DNA from: Micromonospora acroterricola
GTDB lineage: Bacteria > Actinomycetota > Actinomycetes > Mycobacteriales > Micromonosporaceae
Assembly: GCF_003172955.1 (NCBI RefSeq)
Contig: NZ_QGKR01000186.1
Coordinates: forward strand, 90,662 to 154,661
Direction: 5' to 3'
Length of the DNA: 64,000 nt
The notes beneath the pieces are model-generated. The model was given only the letters and a program-made list of their open reading frames with translations. It was not told the origin of the DNA and did no database searches. Positions 9,385 through 17,873 of the stretch are shown piece by piece. How positions within the stretch are numbered: position 1 is the stretch's first letter; the number at the start of each line of letters is the position of its first letter. The translations under genes and the position numbers were made by a program.

Positions 9385-9566
9385 GCGGGTTGCGCAGCAG
9401 TCAGGCCGCCGGGGCGGCCGGGGTGAATCCGCAGACGCTGCGCTACTACGAGCGCAGGGGCTTGCTGGCGGAGCCGGAGCGCAGTCTGGGCGGGCACCGT
9501 CTGTACCCGCAGGAGGCGGTCGTCGTGTTGAAGGTGATCAAGGCGGCGCAGCGACTCGGGTTCACT
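9381..9566 (+). pseudogene. MerR-family regulator, 3'-truncated
   Basis: The start overlaps the previous stop (GTGA). The first 60 residues form a normal MerR DNA-binding domain: SSQAAGAAGVNPQTLRYYER, RGLLAEP, GGHRLYPQEAVVVLKVIK, AAQRLGFT. Immediately after GFT the similarity ends, where relatives continue with the dimerisation helix and ligand loop. The open frame then runs on only as antisense of the MFS gene. A deletion or rearrangement joined this regulator head to the 3' end of the ars-type operon. It could hardly dimerise, so it is probably non-functional. Confidence 0.75.
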
Positions 9567-9593
9567 GATCGCCTCAGGTCTGGGGCTGAAGGG

Positions 9594-10841
9594 TCATGGC
9601 GCAGGGGTTCTCGCTCGGAGGGTCATGCCGATGGCGGCGAGCGCGCAGCAGGTCGCCACGGCGGCGAGCAGCGGCGTGTATCCGTCAGCGGTATGCAGGA
9701 GAACGGCGGCTGCCAGGGGTGCGGTGGCTTTGGCGATGGTGACGGGGGCGGCGAGGCGTCCGGCGATGCTGGCGTAGGCGGTGGTGCCGTAACGGTCGGC
9801 GAGCAGGGCGGGGGTGGCGAGGCTGGTGATGCCGAAGCCGAGCCCGAAGCCGACGACGGTGATGACAGCGCCGATGCGGGTGTCGGCGAGCAGGGGCATG
9901 GTGAGGACGGCGGCGGCCTGGGTGGCGAAGACGGCGGCCACGATCGTGGTGACGCGTAGGTGTCGGCGGGCGGCGGTGAGGACGAGTCGGCCGGTGACCG
10001 ACAGGATGCCGAGCAGGCCGGTGGCGGTGGCGGCGAAGGTGGCGGGATGGCCGCGGCTGATCAGGTAGCCGACGAGGTGGACGGTCATGGTGCTGGTGGC
10101 CGCGCCCTGCGCGATGAACGTTGCGGTCAGGACCCAGAATCGCGCGTCGCACATCGCGGCCTTGACGATCGCACGCCGTTGGGCGTGGGCCGGCGGTGTG
10201 GGATCGGCAGGTGTCGGCGCCGCTGATGTGCGGGGTCGGCGGATGGTGAGTGCGTGCAGGGGCACGGTGACCAGGCCGTGGATGCCGGCGAGGACGAGGA
10301 GCGCGTCGCGCCAGCCGAGGTGCGCGGCCAGGAGGCCGGTCAGGGGCATGAAGATGGTGCTGGCGAAGCCGGCCACGATGGTGACGGCGAGCAGGGCCGT
10401 GGCGCGTCGGTCTGGGGTGAACCAGGCGATGATGACGGCGAAGGCTGGCTCGTAGAGCACCATCGCGCCGGTGACGCCGATGCCGATCATGACGGCGTAG
10501 AGCTGGCCGATGGTCTGCACCTGGGACCAGGCCACGAGCAGGGCGGTGGCGGCGATCGACCCGATAGTCATCAGCGCGCGCCCGCCGTGGTGGTCGAGCC
10601 ACCTGCCGACCGGGATGGCCATGAGGGCGCCCGCGAGGACGGAAACGGTGAGCGCGCCGGTGACGGCGGTGGTGGAGGCGCCGAGGGTGGCGGCCATGGG
10701 GCGCAGCAGCACCGGGTAGGCGTAGTAGAGGGTGCCGTAACCGACGGTGGAGGTGACGGCCAGGGCGGCGACGATTCGCCAGCCTTGGGCGTGGTGCCCG
10801 CCGACCGTGGGATCGGCGGGCACCGTCGCGGTGATGGGCAT
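9594..10841 (-). CDS. MFS transporter of the ars-type operon
   Basis: This 415-residue major facilitator protein has about 12 hydrophobic segments and a central cytoplasmic loop near residues 200-225. Motif-A-like residues occur as GRWLDHHGGRAL at 103-114. Its start overlaps the stop of the flavin monooxygenase gene upstream by one base (TGATG), so it is the last gene of an operon ArsR, acetyltransferase, FAD monooxygenase, MFS. Because the operon is ArsR-led, export of an oxidised or organic arsenical is likely, but this is inference from position; the sequence does not fix the substrate. Confidence 0.8.
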   Translation of the reverse strand: MPITATVPADPTVGGHHAQGWRIVAALAVTSTVGYGTLYYAYPVLLRPMAATLGASTTAVTGALTVSVLAGALMAIPVGRWLDHHGGRALMTIGSIAATALLVAWSQVQTIGQLYAVMIGIGVTGAMVLYEPAFAVIIAWFTPDRRATALLAVTIVAGFASTIFMPLTGLLAAHLGWRDALLVLAGIHGLVTVPLHALTIRRPRTSAAPTPADPTPPAHAQRRAIVKAAMCDARFWVLTATFIAQGAATSTMTVHLVGYLISRGHPATFAATATGLLGILSVTGRLVLTAARRHLRVTTIVAAVFATQAAAVLTMPLLADTRIGAVITVVGFGLGFGITSLATPALLADRYGTTAYASIAGRLAAPVTIAKATAPLAAAVLLHTADGYTPLLAAVATCCALAAIGMTLRARTPAP

Positions 10842-12256
10842 CAGCTGCAGCAGCCGCCGGCCTGAGCGCCGGCGGGGGCGACGTCGAGGGTGACCAGGTT
10901 CAACGGTGTGGACAACAGCCCGCCGGAGATGCCGGTGGCGAGTCCGCGCGCCGCTGGCTCGGCGGTGGGCGCCGGCCCGCAGCAGCCCTCGCCGGTGACG
11001 GTGTCGGCAGGGTTGCTGTTGCAGACGCCGGTCTCGGGCAGGTCGAGTTGGACGTCGCGGGCGGCGGCCCAGTCCCCGGCGAGGGCGGCGACGACGGAGC
11101 GGACCTGCTCGTAGCCGGTGGCCATGAGGAACGTCGGCGCCCGGCCGTAGGCCTTCATGCCGACGGCGTAGTAGCCGGTTTCCGGGTGGGAGAGTTCGTT
11201 CACGCCGTGCGGGGGCACGGTGCCGCAGGAGTGCTCGTTCGGGTCGATCAGCGGCGCGAGGGCGCGGGTGGCGCCCATGACCGGGTCGAGGTTCAGGCGC
11301 AGCTCGGCGGCGATCGAGTGGTCCGGGCGGAAGCCGGTGGCGGCGACGATCCGGTCCACGGTGACCGATTCCTCGCTGCCGTCGGCGTGGCGCACCACCA
11401 CACTGACCCGGCCGTCTGTCGGGGTGAGGGCGTGCACGGAGAAGCCGGTGAGCAGCCGGATCCGGCCGGCGTCGACGTGCGCGCGCAGCCGTGAGCCCAG
11501 GGCACCGCGGGCGGGCAGCGCGTCGGCGTCTCCGCCGCCGTACGTGCGCGAAGGTGAGGCAGTCCGGATCGCCCAGGTCACCTCGGTGCCCGGTGCGGCC
11601 TCGGCCAGCTCGGCCAGGGACAGCAGCGTGTTCGCGGCCGAGTGGCCGGCCCCGACGACGAGGGTGTGCCGGCCCGCGAAGCGATCCCGGACCGCGCCGA
11701 GAACATCGGGCAACCCGTGCTCCAGGAACGCAGCGACAGTGCTCTCACCGCGAGCGGGCAAACCGGACGCGCCCAGGACGTTCGGGGTGCCCCAGGTGCC
11801 GGACGCGTCGATCACCGCACGGGCGAGCAGTTCCTCGCCGTCGGCGAGGCGAATCAGGAACGGAGTGGACTCACGACCGGCGGTACGCAGCCGGTCCAGG
11901 CCCAGGCGGCTGATCGCCTCGACCCGAGCGCCGTAGCGCAGGTGCGGCTTGAGCTGCGGCAGCTGCGCGAGGGGCTGGAGGTAGTCGCCGACCAGCTCTG
12001 CCCCGGTGGGCAGGGCCTCCAGGTCGGGGGCGACCCAGCCCGCCTCGTCGAGAAGGCGGCGGGCGGCCGGGTCGACGTTGTAGCGCCACGGGGAGAAGAC
12101 CCGCACGTGGCCCCACTGCCGCACGGCGGCGCCCGGGGTGTCTCCTGCTTCCAGGACGGTGAAGGCGATGCCCCGCTCGTGCAGGTGCGCAGCGGCGGCC
12201 AAGCCGACCGGGCCGGCGCCGATGACCACGACGGGCAGCTGGTTCAGGGTGCTCAT
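10841..12256 (-). CDS. FAD-dependent monooxygenase-like protein with Cys-rich tail (ArsO-like)
   Basis: This 471-residue flavoprotein has an N-terminal FAD-binding GxGxxG (VIGAGPVGLAA at residues 11-21), a second nucleotide-binding motif VVGAGHSAANTL near 200, and ATGFRPD near the end of the second Rossmann fold. It resembles the flavin-binding monooxygenase-like proteins of actinobacterial ars operons often labelled ArsO. The last 55 residues are unusual: VCNSNP, GEGCCGPAP and a final GGCCS give five or more Cys in vicinal pairs, a plausible trivalent-arsenic binding tail. A GAGGAG ribosome binding site precedes ATG at 12256. Predicted role is oxidation of, or electron transfer to, an arsenical; not shown experimentally here. 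Confidence 0.8.
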   Translation of the reverse strand: MSTLNQLPVVVIGAGPVGLAAAAHLHERGIAFTVLEAGDTPGAAVRQWGHVRVFSPWRYNVDPAARRLLDEAGWVAPDLEALPTGAELVGDYLQPLAQLPQLKPHLRYGARVEAISRLGLDRLRTAGRESTPFLIRLADGEELLARAVIDASGTWGTPNVLGASGLPARGESTVAAFLEHGLPDVLGAVRDRFAGRHTLVVGAGHSAANTLLSLAELAEAAPGTEVTWAIRTASPSRTYGGGDADALPARGALGSRLRAHVDAGRIRLLTGFSVHALTPTDGRVSVVVRHADGSEESVTVDRIVAATGFRPDHSIAAELRLNLDPVMGATRALAPLIDPNEHSCGTVPPHGVNELSHPETGYYAVGMKAYGRAPTFLMATGYEQVRSVVAALAGDWAAARDVQLDLPETGVCNSNPADTVTGEGCCGPAPTAEPAARGLATGISGGLLSTPLNLVTLDVAPAGAQAGGCCS

Positions 12257-12258
12257 CG

Positions 12259-12293
12259 ATCAAACTCCTCTGTGTTGATGACTGTCGAATCAA
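12259..12293. promoter_or_regulatory. Candidate ArsR operator before the flavoprotein gene
   Basis: ATCAA (12259-12263), TTGAT (12275-12279) and ATCAA (12289-12293) form two overlapping inverted pairs with 11- and 9-nt spacers. ATCAA/TTGAT half-sites are typical of ArsR/SmtB operators. The site overlaps the ribosome binding region of the 12256 start, giving the flavoprotein-MFS pair its own ArsR control. Confidence 0.45.
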
Positions 12294-12333
12294 GTGGGTA
12301 GACGGGACCCAGCTAATGCGGGGCCGGGTCTGG

Positions 12334-12831
12334 TCAGGTGACGACGGGACTGCGCCGCTCGAGCAGGACGACGTCGCGCCAGCGGCCGTGATGGCGAGCG
12401 ACCCGCTCGCGCACGCCGATGACCCGGAAGCCGGCCCGCTGGTGCAGGGTGAGGCTCGCGGCGTTGTCGGGGAAGACTCCGGACTGGATGGTCCAGATGC
12501 CAGCGGCTTCGGTGGAGGCGATCAGCGTGTCCAGCAGCAGCCGGGCGACGCCGCGGCCCTGCGCGGCGGGGTCAACGTAGACGGAGTGCTCGACCACGCC
12601 GGCGTAGACGGCGCGGGCCGAGGTGGGTGCGACCGCGATCCAACCGAGCACCGTGTCATCCGCGTCGACGGCAACGAAGCGGTGCGCGGGTAGCCTCGCC
12701 GCGACGAACACCGGCCAGGTCGGTGCGGTCGTCTCGAAGCTGGCGTTGCCAGCGTCGAGTCCGGCCTGGTAGATGGTCAGGACCCGCTCGGCGTCGTCAT
12801 TCCGCAGGGGGCGCACGGTGATGTCGGCCAT
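12334..12831 (-). CDS. GNAT acetyltransferase, ArsN1/phosphinothricin-type
   Basis: This 165-residue GNAT N-acetyltransferase belongs to the PAT/BAR group. Early TIYQAGLDAGNASFETTAPTW matches the substrate loop of phosphinothricin acetyltransferases. VEHSVYVDPAAQGRGVARLL holds the acetyl-CoA pyrophosphate loop (QGRGVA), and the end reads LHQRAGFRVIGV then GRWRDVVLLER. Members of this group inside ars operons (ArsN1) acetylate arsinothricin, an arsenic antibiotic. The ars context here, with ArsR overlapping by one base upstream (TGATG), supports that role over herbicide resistance, but the substrate is inferred. Confidence 0.8.
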   Translation of the reverse strand: MADITVRPLRNDDAERVLTIYQAGLDAGNASFETTAPTWPVFVAARLPAHRFVAVDADDTVLGWIAVAPTSARAVYAGVVEHSVYVDPAAQGRGVARLLLDTLIASTEAAGIWTIQSGVFPDNAASLTLHQRAGFRVIGVRERVARHHGRWRDVVLLERRSPVVT

Positions 12832-13181
12832 CAGCAGGTTCCGTTCGGACTAGGAGCGGGTCGACCCATGACCACGTCCGCGGCGGAGGGGAAGCAGTCG
12901 ACGCAGGCGTCGTTGATCCGGTAGTGCCGGGCGGTGCCGACCGGCTCGACGAGGACGAATCGCACTTCGGTGAGGATCTTCAGGTGCTGCGAGACGGTGG
13001 ACTGCGCCAAGCCGATCGCGGCGACGATCTCCCCCACGCTCATCGCCTGAGCCTGCCGGGCAAGGTACTCGACGATCTGCACCCGAGTCGGGTCAGCCAG
13101 TGCCCGGAACCACGACGCGTATGTCTGCGCCGTCGCCCGATCGAGTAGCCCAGCCACCCCCACCACCCCTTCATCGTTCAT
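12831..13181 (-). CDS. ArsR-family repressor heading the organoarsenical-type operon
   Basis: This 116-residue winged-helix ArsR/SmtB protein has ALADPTRVQIVEYLAR, a helix-turn-helix around MSVGEIVAAIGLAQSTVSQHLKIL, and a C-terminal DACVDCFPSAADVVMG. The CxxCF pair near residues 98-101 is the probable metalloid site, a C-terminal placement rather than the classical CVC in helix 3-4. It starts an operon continuing with the ArsN1-like acetyltransferase. A perfect inverted repeat overlaps its start codon, indicating autorepression. Confidence 0.85.
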   Translation of the reverse strand: MNDEGVVGVAGLLDRATAQTYASWFRALADPTRVQIVEYLARQAQAMSVGEIVAAIGLAQSTVSQHLKILTEVRFVLVEPVGTARHYRINDACVDCFPSAADVVMGRPAPSPNGTC

Positions 13182-13195
13182 CGCCGATAGGCGAT
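13180..13195. promoter_or_regulatory. Palindromic operator over the arsR start
   Basis: ATCGCC-GATA-GGCGAT is a perfect 6+4+6 inverted repeat. It overlaps the ATG of the ArsR gene at 13181 and lies where a repressor would block the operon. Confidence 0.5.
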
Positions 13196-13220
13196 TAAGC
13201 CTACCAACCGCCAGCGGCGA

Positions 13221-13364
13221 TCATCGAACGAAGGCCGCGTGGGCGGCCCGTGCCGCGTCGAAGCGGCGCTGGGCGCGCTGCTCGGCGGTGCTGACCTCGG
13301 CACACGAATCGCAAAATCGGACACCCTTCGTGAGTGCCCCCTGTCGGCGCGTCAGCCTCAGCAT
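13221..13364 (-). CDS. 47-residue CxxC small protein
   Basis: A small basic protein starts MLRLTRRQGALTKGVRF, then has CDSCAEVSTAEQRAQRRF and an Ala-rich end. ATG at 13364 has a strong ribosome binding site (AAGGGGG seven bases upstream), better than the longer upstream starts. One CxxC pair could bind zinc or an arsenical. It sits alone between two divergent arsR genes. Similar short CDSCAEV proteins occur in actinobacteria but I know no function. Confidence 0.6.
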   Translation of the reverse strand: MLRLTRRQGALTKGVRFCDSCAEVSTAEQRAQRRFDAARAAHAAFVR

Positions 13365-13391
13365 GATTTCCCCCTTCTGCGCTGTCTTGAC

Positions 13392-13407
13392 GTCTGTCGA
13401 AACAGAC
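13392..13407. promoter_or_regulatory. Inverted repeat in the divergent arsR/small-protein region
   Basis: GTCTGT-CGAA-ACAGAC is a perfect 6+4+6 palindrome. Just downstream TTGATTAGAGGGATGTCAA (about 13416-13434) has TTGA/TCAA ends like an ArsR box. Both lie between the CxxC small protein (minus) and arsR (plus), so one regulator could serve both directions. Confidence 0.4.
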
Positions 13408-13444
13408 AGTTGCACATTGATTAGAGGGATGTCAACCTAGAGAA

Positions 13445-13822
13445 ATGTCGAAGCAAGCTGCGCCCCTCACCCTCGCCGACGTGACCGCCGAGGCGTTCTG
13501 CTGCCAACCCCTGGCGCAGCACCGCGTGCCGGCCGAGACCGCCGCGGTGCTCGCGCCAGCGTTCAAGGCCCTCGGCGACCCGGTCCGCCTACAGCTGATG
13601 TCGATGATCGCCTCCGCCGACAACGGCGAGGCATGCGTTTGCGACCTCACCCCCGCCTTCAACCTCACCGGCCCGACCATCTCGCATCACCTCAAGACCC
13701 TGCGCGAGGCCGGTCTCGTCGACGCCGAGCGGCGCGGCACCTGGGTGTACTACCGGGCCCGACCGGCCGTCCTGCGCCAACTCGCCGCGCTGCTCACCGT
13801 CGAACCAGTAACCGCTTTATAG
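13445..13822 (+). CDS. arsR: ArsR-family arsenic-responsive repressor (CVCDL type)
   Basis: This 125-residue ArsR protein contains the classical metalloid-binding sequence GEACVCDLTPAF in the DNA-recognition region (Cys near residues 62 and 64) followed by LTGPTISHHLKTLREAGL. An extra vicinal Cys pair near the N-terminus (FCCQPL, about 20-21) might contribute. ALGDPVRLQLMSMIAS is the usual helix 2. Its 3' end overlaps the end of the convergent FAD monooxygenase gene by 29 bp. AGAGAA is the only weak ribosome binding site, so the mRNA may be leaderless. Confidence 0.88.
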   Translation: MSKQAAPLTLADVTAEAFCCQPLAQHRVPAETAAVLAPAFKALGDPVRLQLMSMIASADNGEACVCDLTPAFNLTGPTISHHLKTLREAGLVDAERRGTWVYYRARPAVLRQLAALLTVEPVTAL

Positions 13823-14903
13823 GCTGCGGTCGGCGCCGCGACCGGCCGGACACGCCGCCCGCCAAGGCGGCAACGACATGCGCCGCGTCGCGCCCGACGC
13901 CGCGCAGGGTGTTCGACGAGAACGACCGCTGGAACTCCAACCCGAGGTAGACCAGTCCTCGATGGGTCGTGGAGACACCTGCGACGTGGCGGGGCATGCC
14001 GGCATCCAGGGCTCCGAGCGGGGCGAGGTAGTCGAGGTTCGGGCGGTAGCCGGTAGCAAAGATCACCGCGTCGACCGCCTCGTGCGTACCGTCCGCCCAG
14101 ATGACGCCGTCGGCGGTGAAGGCGGTTAACATTTCCCGGCGGGCGAGCCGGCCGGAGGTGATCGCGTCGCGGTAGACGCCGGTGTCGAGCACGGCCGCGT
14201 GGCGGACGAGTCGGGTGAGCACCGCCCGGGGCAGAAGGTCCGCACCGGTGACGCGGAGCCAATGGTGCAGGTCCCGGCCTCGGATGCGCTGGGGCATGAA
14301 CTGGATCGGCGCCCGGGTGGCCAGGGTGACCCTCGCGTGTGGCGCGAGCTCGTAGGCGACCTGGACGGCGGAGTTTCCGGCGCCCACGACGAGGACCCGC
14401 TTGCCGGTATACGGCTCGGGCCGCCGGTAGTGCGCGACGTGCCGTACCTCGCCCTCATAGGTGTCCCGGCCGGGCAGCGCCGGCAGGTACGGATTGCTGA
14501 AGGAGCCACTGGCAGCGACGACGCCCGCAGCGGCGATGTCATCGCCGCTGTCGGTATGGACGAGGTAGCCACCGCCTGGACGCGGATGCACAGCGGTGAC
14601 GCGGGCGCCGGTGCGGATCTCGGCGTCGATGCTTGCGGAATAGCGGCGGAGATAGGCGACGACCTCGTCGCGAATCGGGTAGCGGTCGGGGTCTCCCCCG
14701 TCGAACGTCATGCCCGGCAGCGAGCTGTATCGGGCCGGGGAGAACAGGGTGAGACTCTCGTAGTAGCCGGGCCAGGACCCCACCGGCTCGACGCCTGCCT
14801 CCAGGACGACGGGGCGCAGGCCAGCGGAGAGAGCGGCGCGAGCGGCGGAAAGACCGGACTGGCCGCCTCCGACGATGACGACTGGTTCTGAAGAGGTGGT
14901 CAC
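13794..14903 (-). CDS. FAD/NADPH monooxygenase-like flavoprotein of the ars cluster
   Basis: This 369-residue flavoprotein starts VTTSSEPVVIVGGGQSGLSA (FAD GxGxxG near residues 11-16). A second Rossmann motif VLVVGAGNSAVQVAYE lies near 165, and ATGYRPNLDYL near 300. It belongs to the flavin-containing-monooxygenase-like group found in ars operons, distinct from the longer protein at 10841-12256 and lacking its Cys-rich tail. GTG at 14903 is chosen because it begins right at the Rossmann fold and lies beside the divergent ArsR promoter region. Possible roles are oxidation of arsenite or methylarsenite, or NADPH-dependent reduction; not resolved. Confidence 0.8.
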   Translation of the reverse strand: MTTSSEPVVIVGGGQSGLSAARAALSAGLRPVVLEAGVEPVGSWPGYYESLTLFSPARYSSLPGMTFDGGDPDRYPIRDEVVAYLRRYSASIDAEIRTGARVTAVHPRPGGGYLVHTDSGDDIAAAGVVAASGSFSNPYLPALPGRDTYEGEVRHVAHYRRPEPYTGKRVLVVGAGNSAVQVAYELAPHARVTLATRAPIQFMPQRIRGRDLHHWLRVTGADLLPRAVLTRLVRHAAVLDTGVYRDAITSGRLARREMLTAFTADGVIWADGTHEAVDAVIFATGYRPNLDYLAPLGALDAGMPRHVAGVSTTHRGLVYLGLEFQRSFSSNTLRGVGRDAAHVVAALAGGVSGRSRRRPQPIKRLLVRR

Positions 14904-14909
14904 TGGACC

Positions 14910-14942
14910 ATCATATCGTCGTTTCGTTGAATGACAATATGA
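14910..14942. promoter_or_regulatory. ArsR-type operator between divergent genes
   Basis: ATCATAT (14910-14916) and ATATGAT (14936-14942) form an inverted repeat across the short divergent region between the flavoprotein (GTG 14903) and arsR (ATG 14966). The AT-rich half-sites stand out in this GC-rich sequence and fit an ArsR/SmtB box that could repress both genes. Confidence 0.55.
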
Positions 14943-14965
14943 TCGTGATGCGAGAAGGTGGGGCC

Positions 14966-15295
14966 ATGGATGAGCCAGAGCCCGCAGCGGTCGCGCCCGG
15001 CGCCGCACCAACCGGGCTCGGGCCGGACACGCAGGAGTTCCTCAAGGCGTTGGGCAGCCCCACGCGACAGCGGATCATGATGCTGTTCTCCCAAGGCGCC
15101 GAGCTGTCCGTCGGGGAAGTCGCCGAGCGCGCGGGCATCAGTCAAGCGACAGCGTCGCAGCAGCTGACCCTGCTACGCCGGGGGCGGATCGTGACCTCGC
15201 GGCGCGAGGGCAAGACCGTGTACTACCGCGCCGACCGCGACGGCGCCGTCGCGGCGCTGGCCGAGCTGCAGTCGTATCTGATGACCTGCTGCTGA
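14966..15295 (+). CDS. ArsR-family regulator with terminal Cys pair
   Basis: This 109-residue ArsR/SmtB protein (from ATG 14966, with AAGGTGGGG upstream) shows ALGSPTRQRIMMLFSQ, then LSVGEVAERAGISQATASQQ and LTLLRRGRIVTSRREG in the winged helix. It lacks the CVC site of the recognition helix; the only Cys are the last two residues (MTCC), a likely C-terminal metalloid or thiol sensor. It is divergent from the flavoprotein at 13794-14903 across an inverted repeat. Longer in-frame starts at 14927-14948 exist but overlap the operator. Confidence 0.82.
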   Translation: MDEPEPAAVAPGAAPTGLGPDTQEFLKALGSPTRQRIMMLFSQGAELSVGEVAERAGISQATASQQLTLLRRGRIVTSRREGKTVYYRADRDGAVAALAELQSYLMTCC

Positions 15296-15444
15296 CAGCA
15301 GCCGCACGGCCCAGCCGCGACGTGAACCCCTGCTTCCCGGCCAATCGCCCTCGGCGCGAGCCGCCTGCCCGCTCGGCGCACCTCAGGCCCGAGCGTCAGC
15401 CTCGGCCGAGCCTCCGACCAGTCGGGCCGCCGACTCGCCGCCAC

Positions 15445-15481
15445 TTGACAACATTCCGGTAGGTCAGCAATAGTTGAGTCA
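15445..15481 (+). promoter_or_regulatory. Promoter of the arsR-arsC fusion gene, probably leaderless
   Basis: A consensus -35 TTGACA lies at 15445-15450 and a -10-like CAATAG/AATAGT at 15468-15474 (17-18 bp spacing). That puts transcription start at or within a few bases of the ATG at 15482. TTGAGTCAA (15474-15482), a perfect odd palindrome, overlaps -10 and start and may be the operator. Confidence 0.55.
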
Positions 15482-16183
15482 ATGACTACTGAGCTTGCAT
15501 CGCTGTCGGGGCGCGCCCGGATTCACGCCGCGCTCGGCGATCCGTCGCGCCTGGCGGTCGTCGACGCGCTCACCTTGGGCGACGCCTCTCCTGGCGAGAT
15601 CGCCCACGACCTTCAGATGCCGACGAATCTGGTCGCCCACCACGTCAAGGTCCTCAGCGAGGCCGGCCTCGTCGTTCGCGGCCGATCCGAGGGAGACCGC
15701 CGTCGCACCTACCTGCGGCTGCGGCCCGAGGCATTGACCGCGTTGACGCCAGCGCCGATGGCCGGCGTGGGTCGGGTGGTGTTCGTCTGCACCCGCAACT
15801 CGGCCCGCTCGCAGCTCGCCGCCGCCCTCTGGTCGGACCGCACGCACACCTCGGCGGCATCGGCCGGAACGCAGCCGGCAGAGCGGGTTCATCCGCGCGC
15901 CGTCGCCGTGGCTCAGCGCCACGGGCTGCTGCTGGACGCGACCGGCACCGCGCACGTCGCGGACATCGTGCGTGACGACGACCTGCTGATCGCCGTCTGC
16001 GACAACGCCCACGAGGAACTCACCGACCCGGCCCGGCCCCGGCTGCACTGGTCGGTCCCCGACCCGGTCCGCGTCGACACCGACGACGCCTTCGAGGCCG
16101 CGTTCACCGACCTCGCCGCCCGCATCGACCGCGTCGCCCCCATCGTCACCGCCGCCATGAACTCTGGCGAGCGCTACGACTGA
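15482..16183 (+). CDS. ArsR regulator fused to ArsC-like phosphatase domain
   Basis: This 233-residue two-domain protein has ArsR winged helix residues 1-90 (ALGDPSRLAVVDALTLG, then NLVAHHVKVLSEAGLVVRGR). Residues 97-230 form a low-molecular-weight phosphatase/arsenate-reductase fold beginning VVFVCTRNSARSQLAAAL. The CX5R loop is CTRNSAR (Cys 103). The C-terminal Cys pair of Trx-linked ArsC is absent: only one later Cys is seen (AVCDNAHEEL), so the mechanism may be mycothiol-dependent or the domain may act as a sensor. ArsR-ArsC fusions are known in actinobacteria. It could link arsenate reduction directly to derepression of the cluster. Confidence 0.85.
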   Translation: MTTELASLSGRARIHAALGDPSRLAVVDALTLGDASPGEIAHDLQMPTNLVAHHVKVLSEAGLVVRGRSEGDRRRTYLRLRPEALTALTPAPMAGVGRVVFVCTRNSARSQLAAALWSDRTHTSAASAGTQPAERVHPRAVAVAQRHGLLLDATGTAHVADIVRDDDLLIAVCDNAHEELTDPARPRLHWSVPDPVRVDTDDAFEAAFTDLAARIDRVAPIVTAAMNSGERYD

Positions 16184-16277
16184 CACCAGCCCTACCCACG
16201 CGGTGACCGAGCGCGATCCAGCGACCGACCGCACCGCATGAGCACCGAGCCGCAGCACAGTGGGGCATCGGGAACTG

Positions 16278-16411
16278 ATGAATCCATCGCGTCCCGTCGG
16301 CCGCTACGACCTGCTCGACCGCAACAGCGACCCCGCCCGCACCCTGCCCGCGATACCTGACCGGGCGCCGGTCAACCGGCTCCGCAACCTACCCTGCAAG
16401 AAAGGCTCCTG

Positions 16412-16412
<1 letters not shown>
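16278..16412 (+). CDS. 44-residue ORF coupled to arsC
   Basis: An ATG frame of 44 residues begins MNPSRPVGRYDLLDRNSDPA and ends NLPCKKGS. Its stop overlaps the arsC start (TGATG), the same coupling seen at several junctions in this window. It has no recognisable domain. It occupies the place where ars operons often carry the arsenite pump gene, so it may be a leader peptide, a genuine small protein or debris. Protein-level conservation is untested. Confidence 0.35.
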
Positions 16413-17819
<1,407 letters not shown>

Positions 17820-17873
17820 GCCGTCCCCGGGTTCGCCGGTGCCGGCGGCCACCCAACCCTCGCAGGGAGAAAC

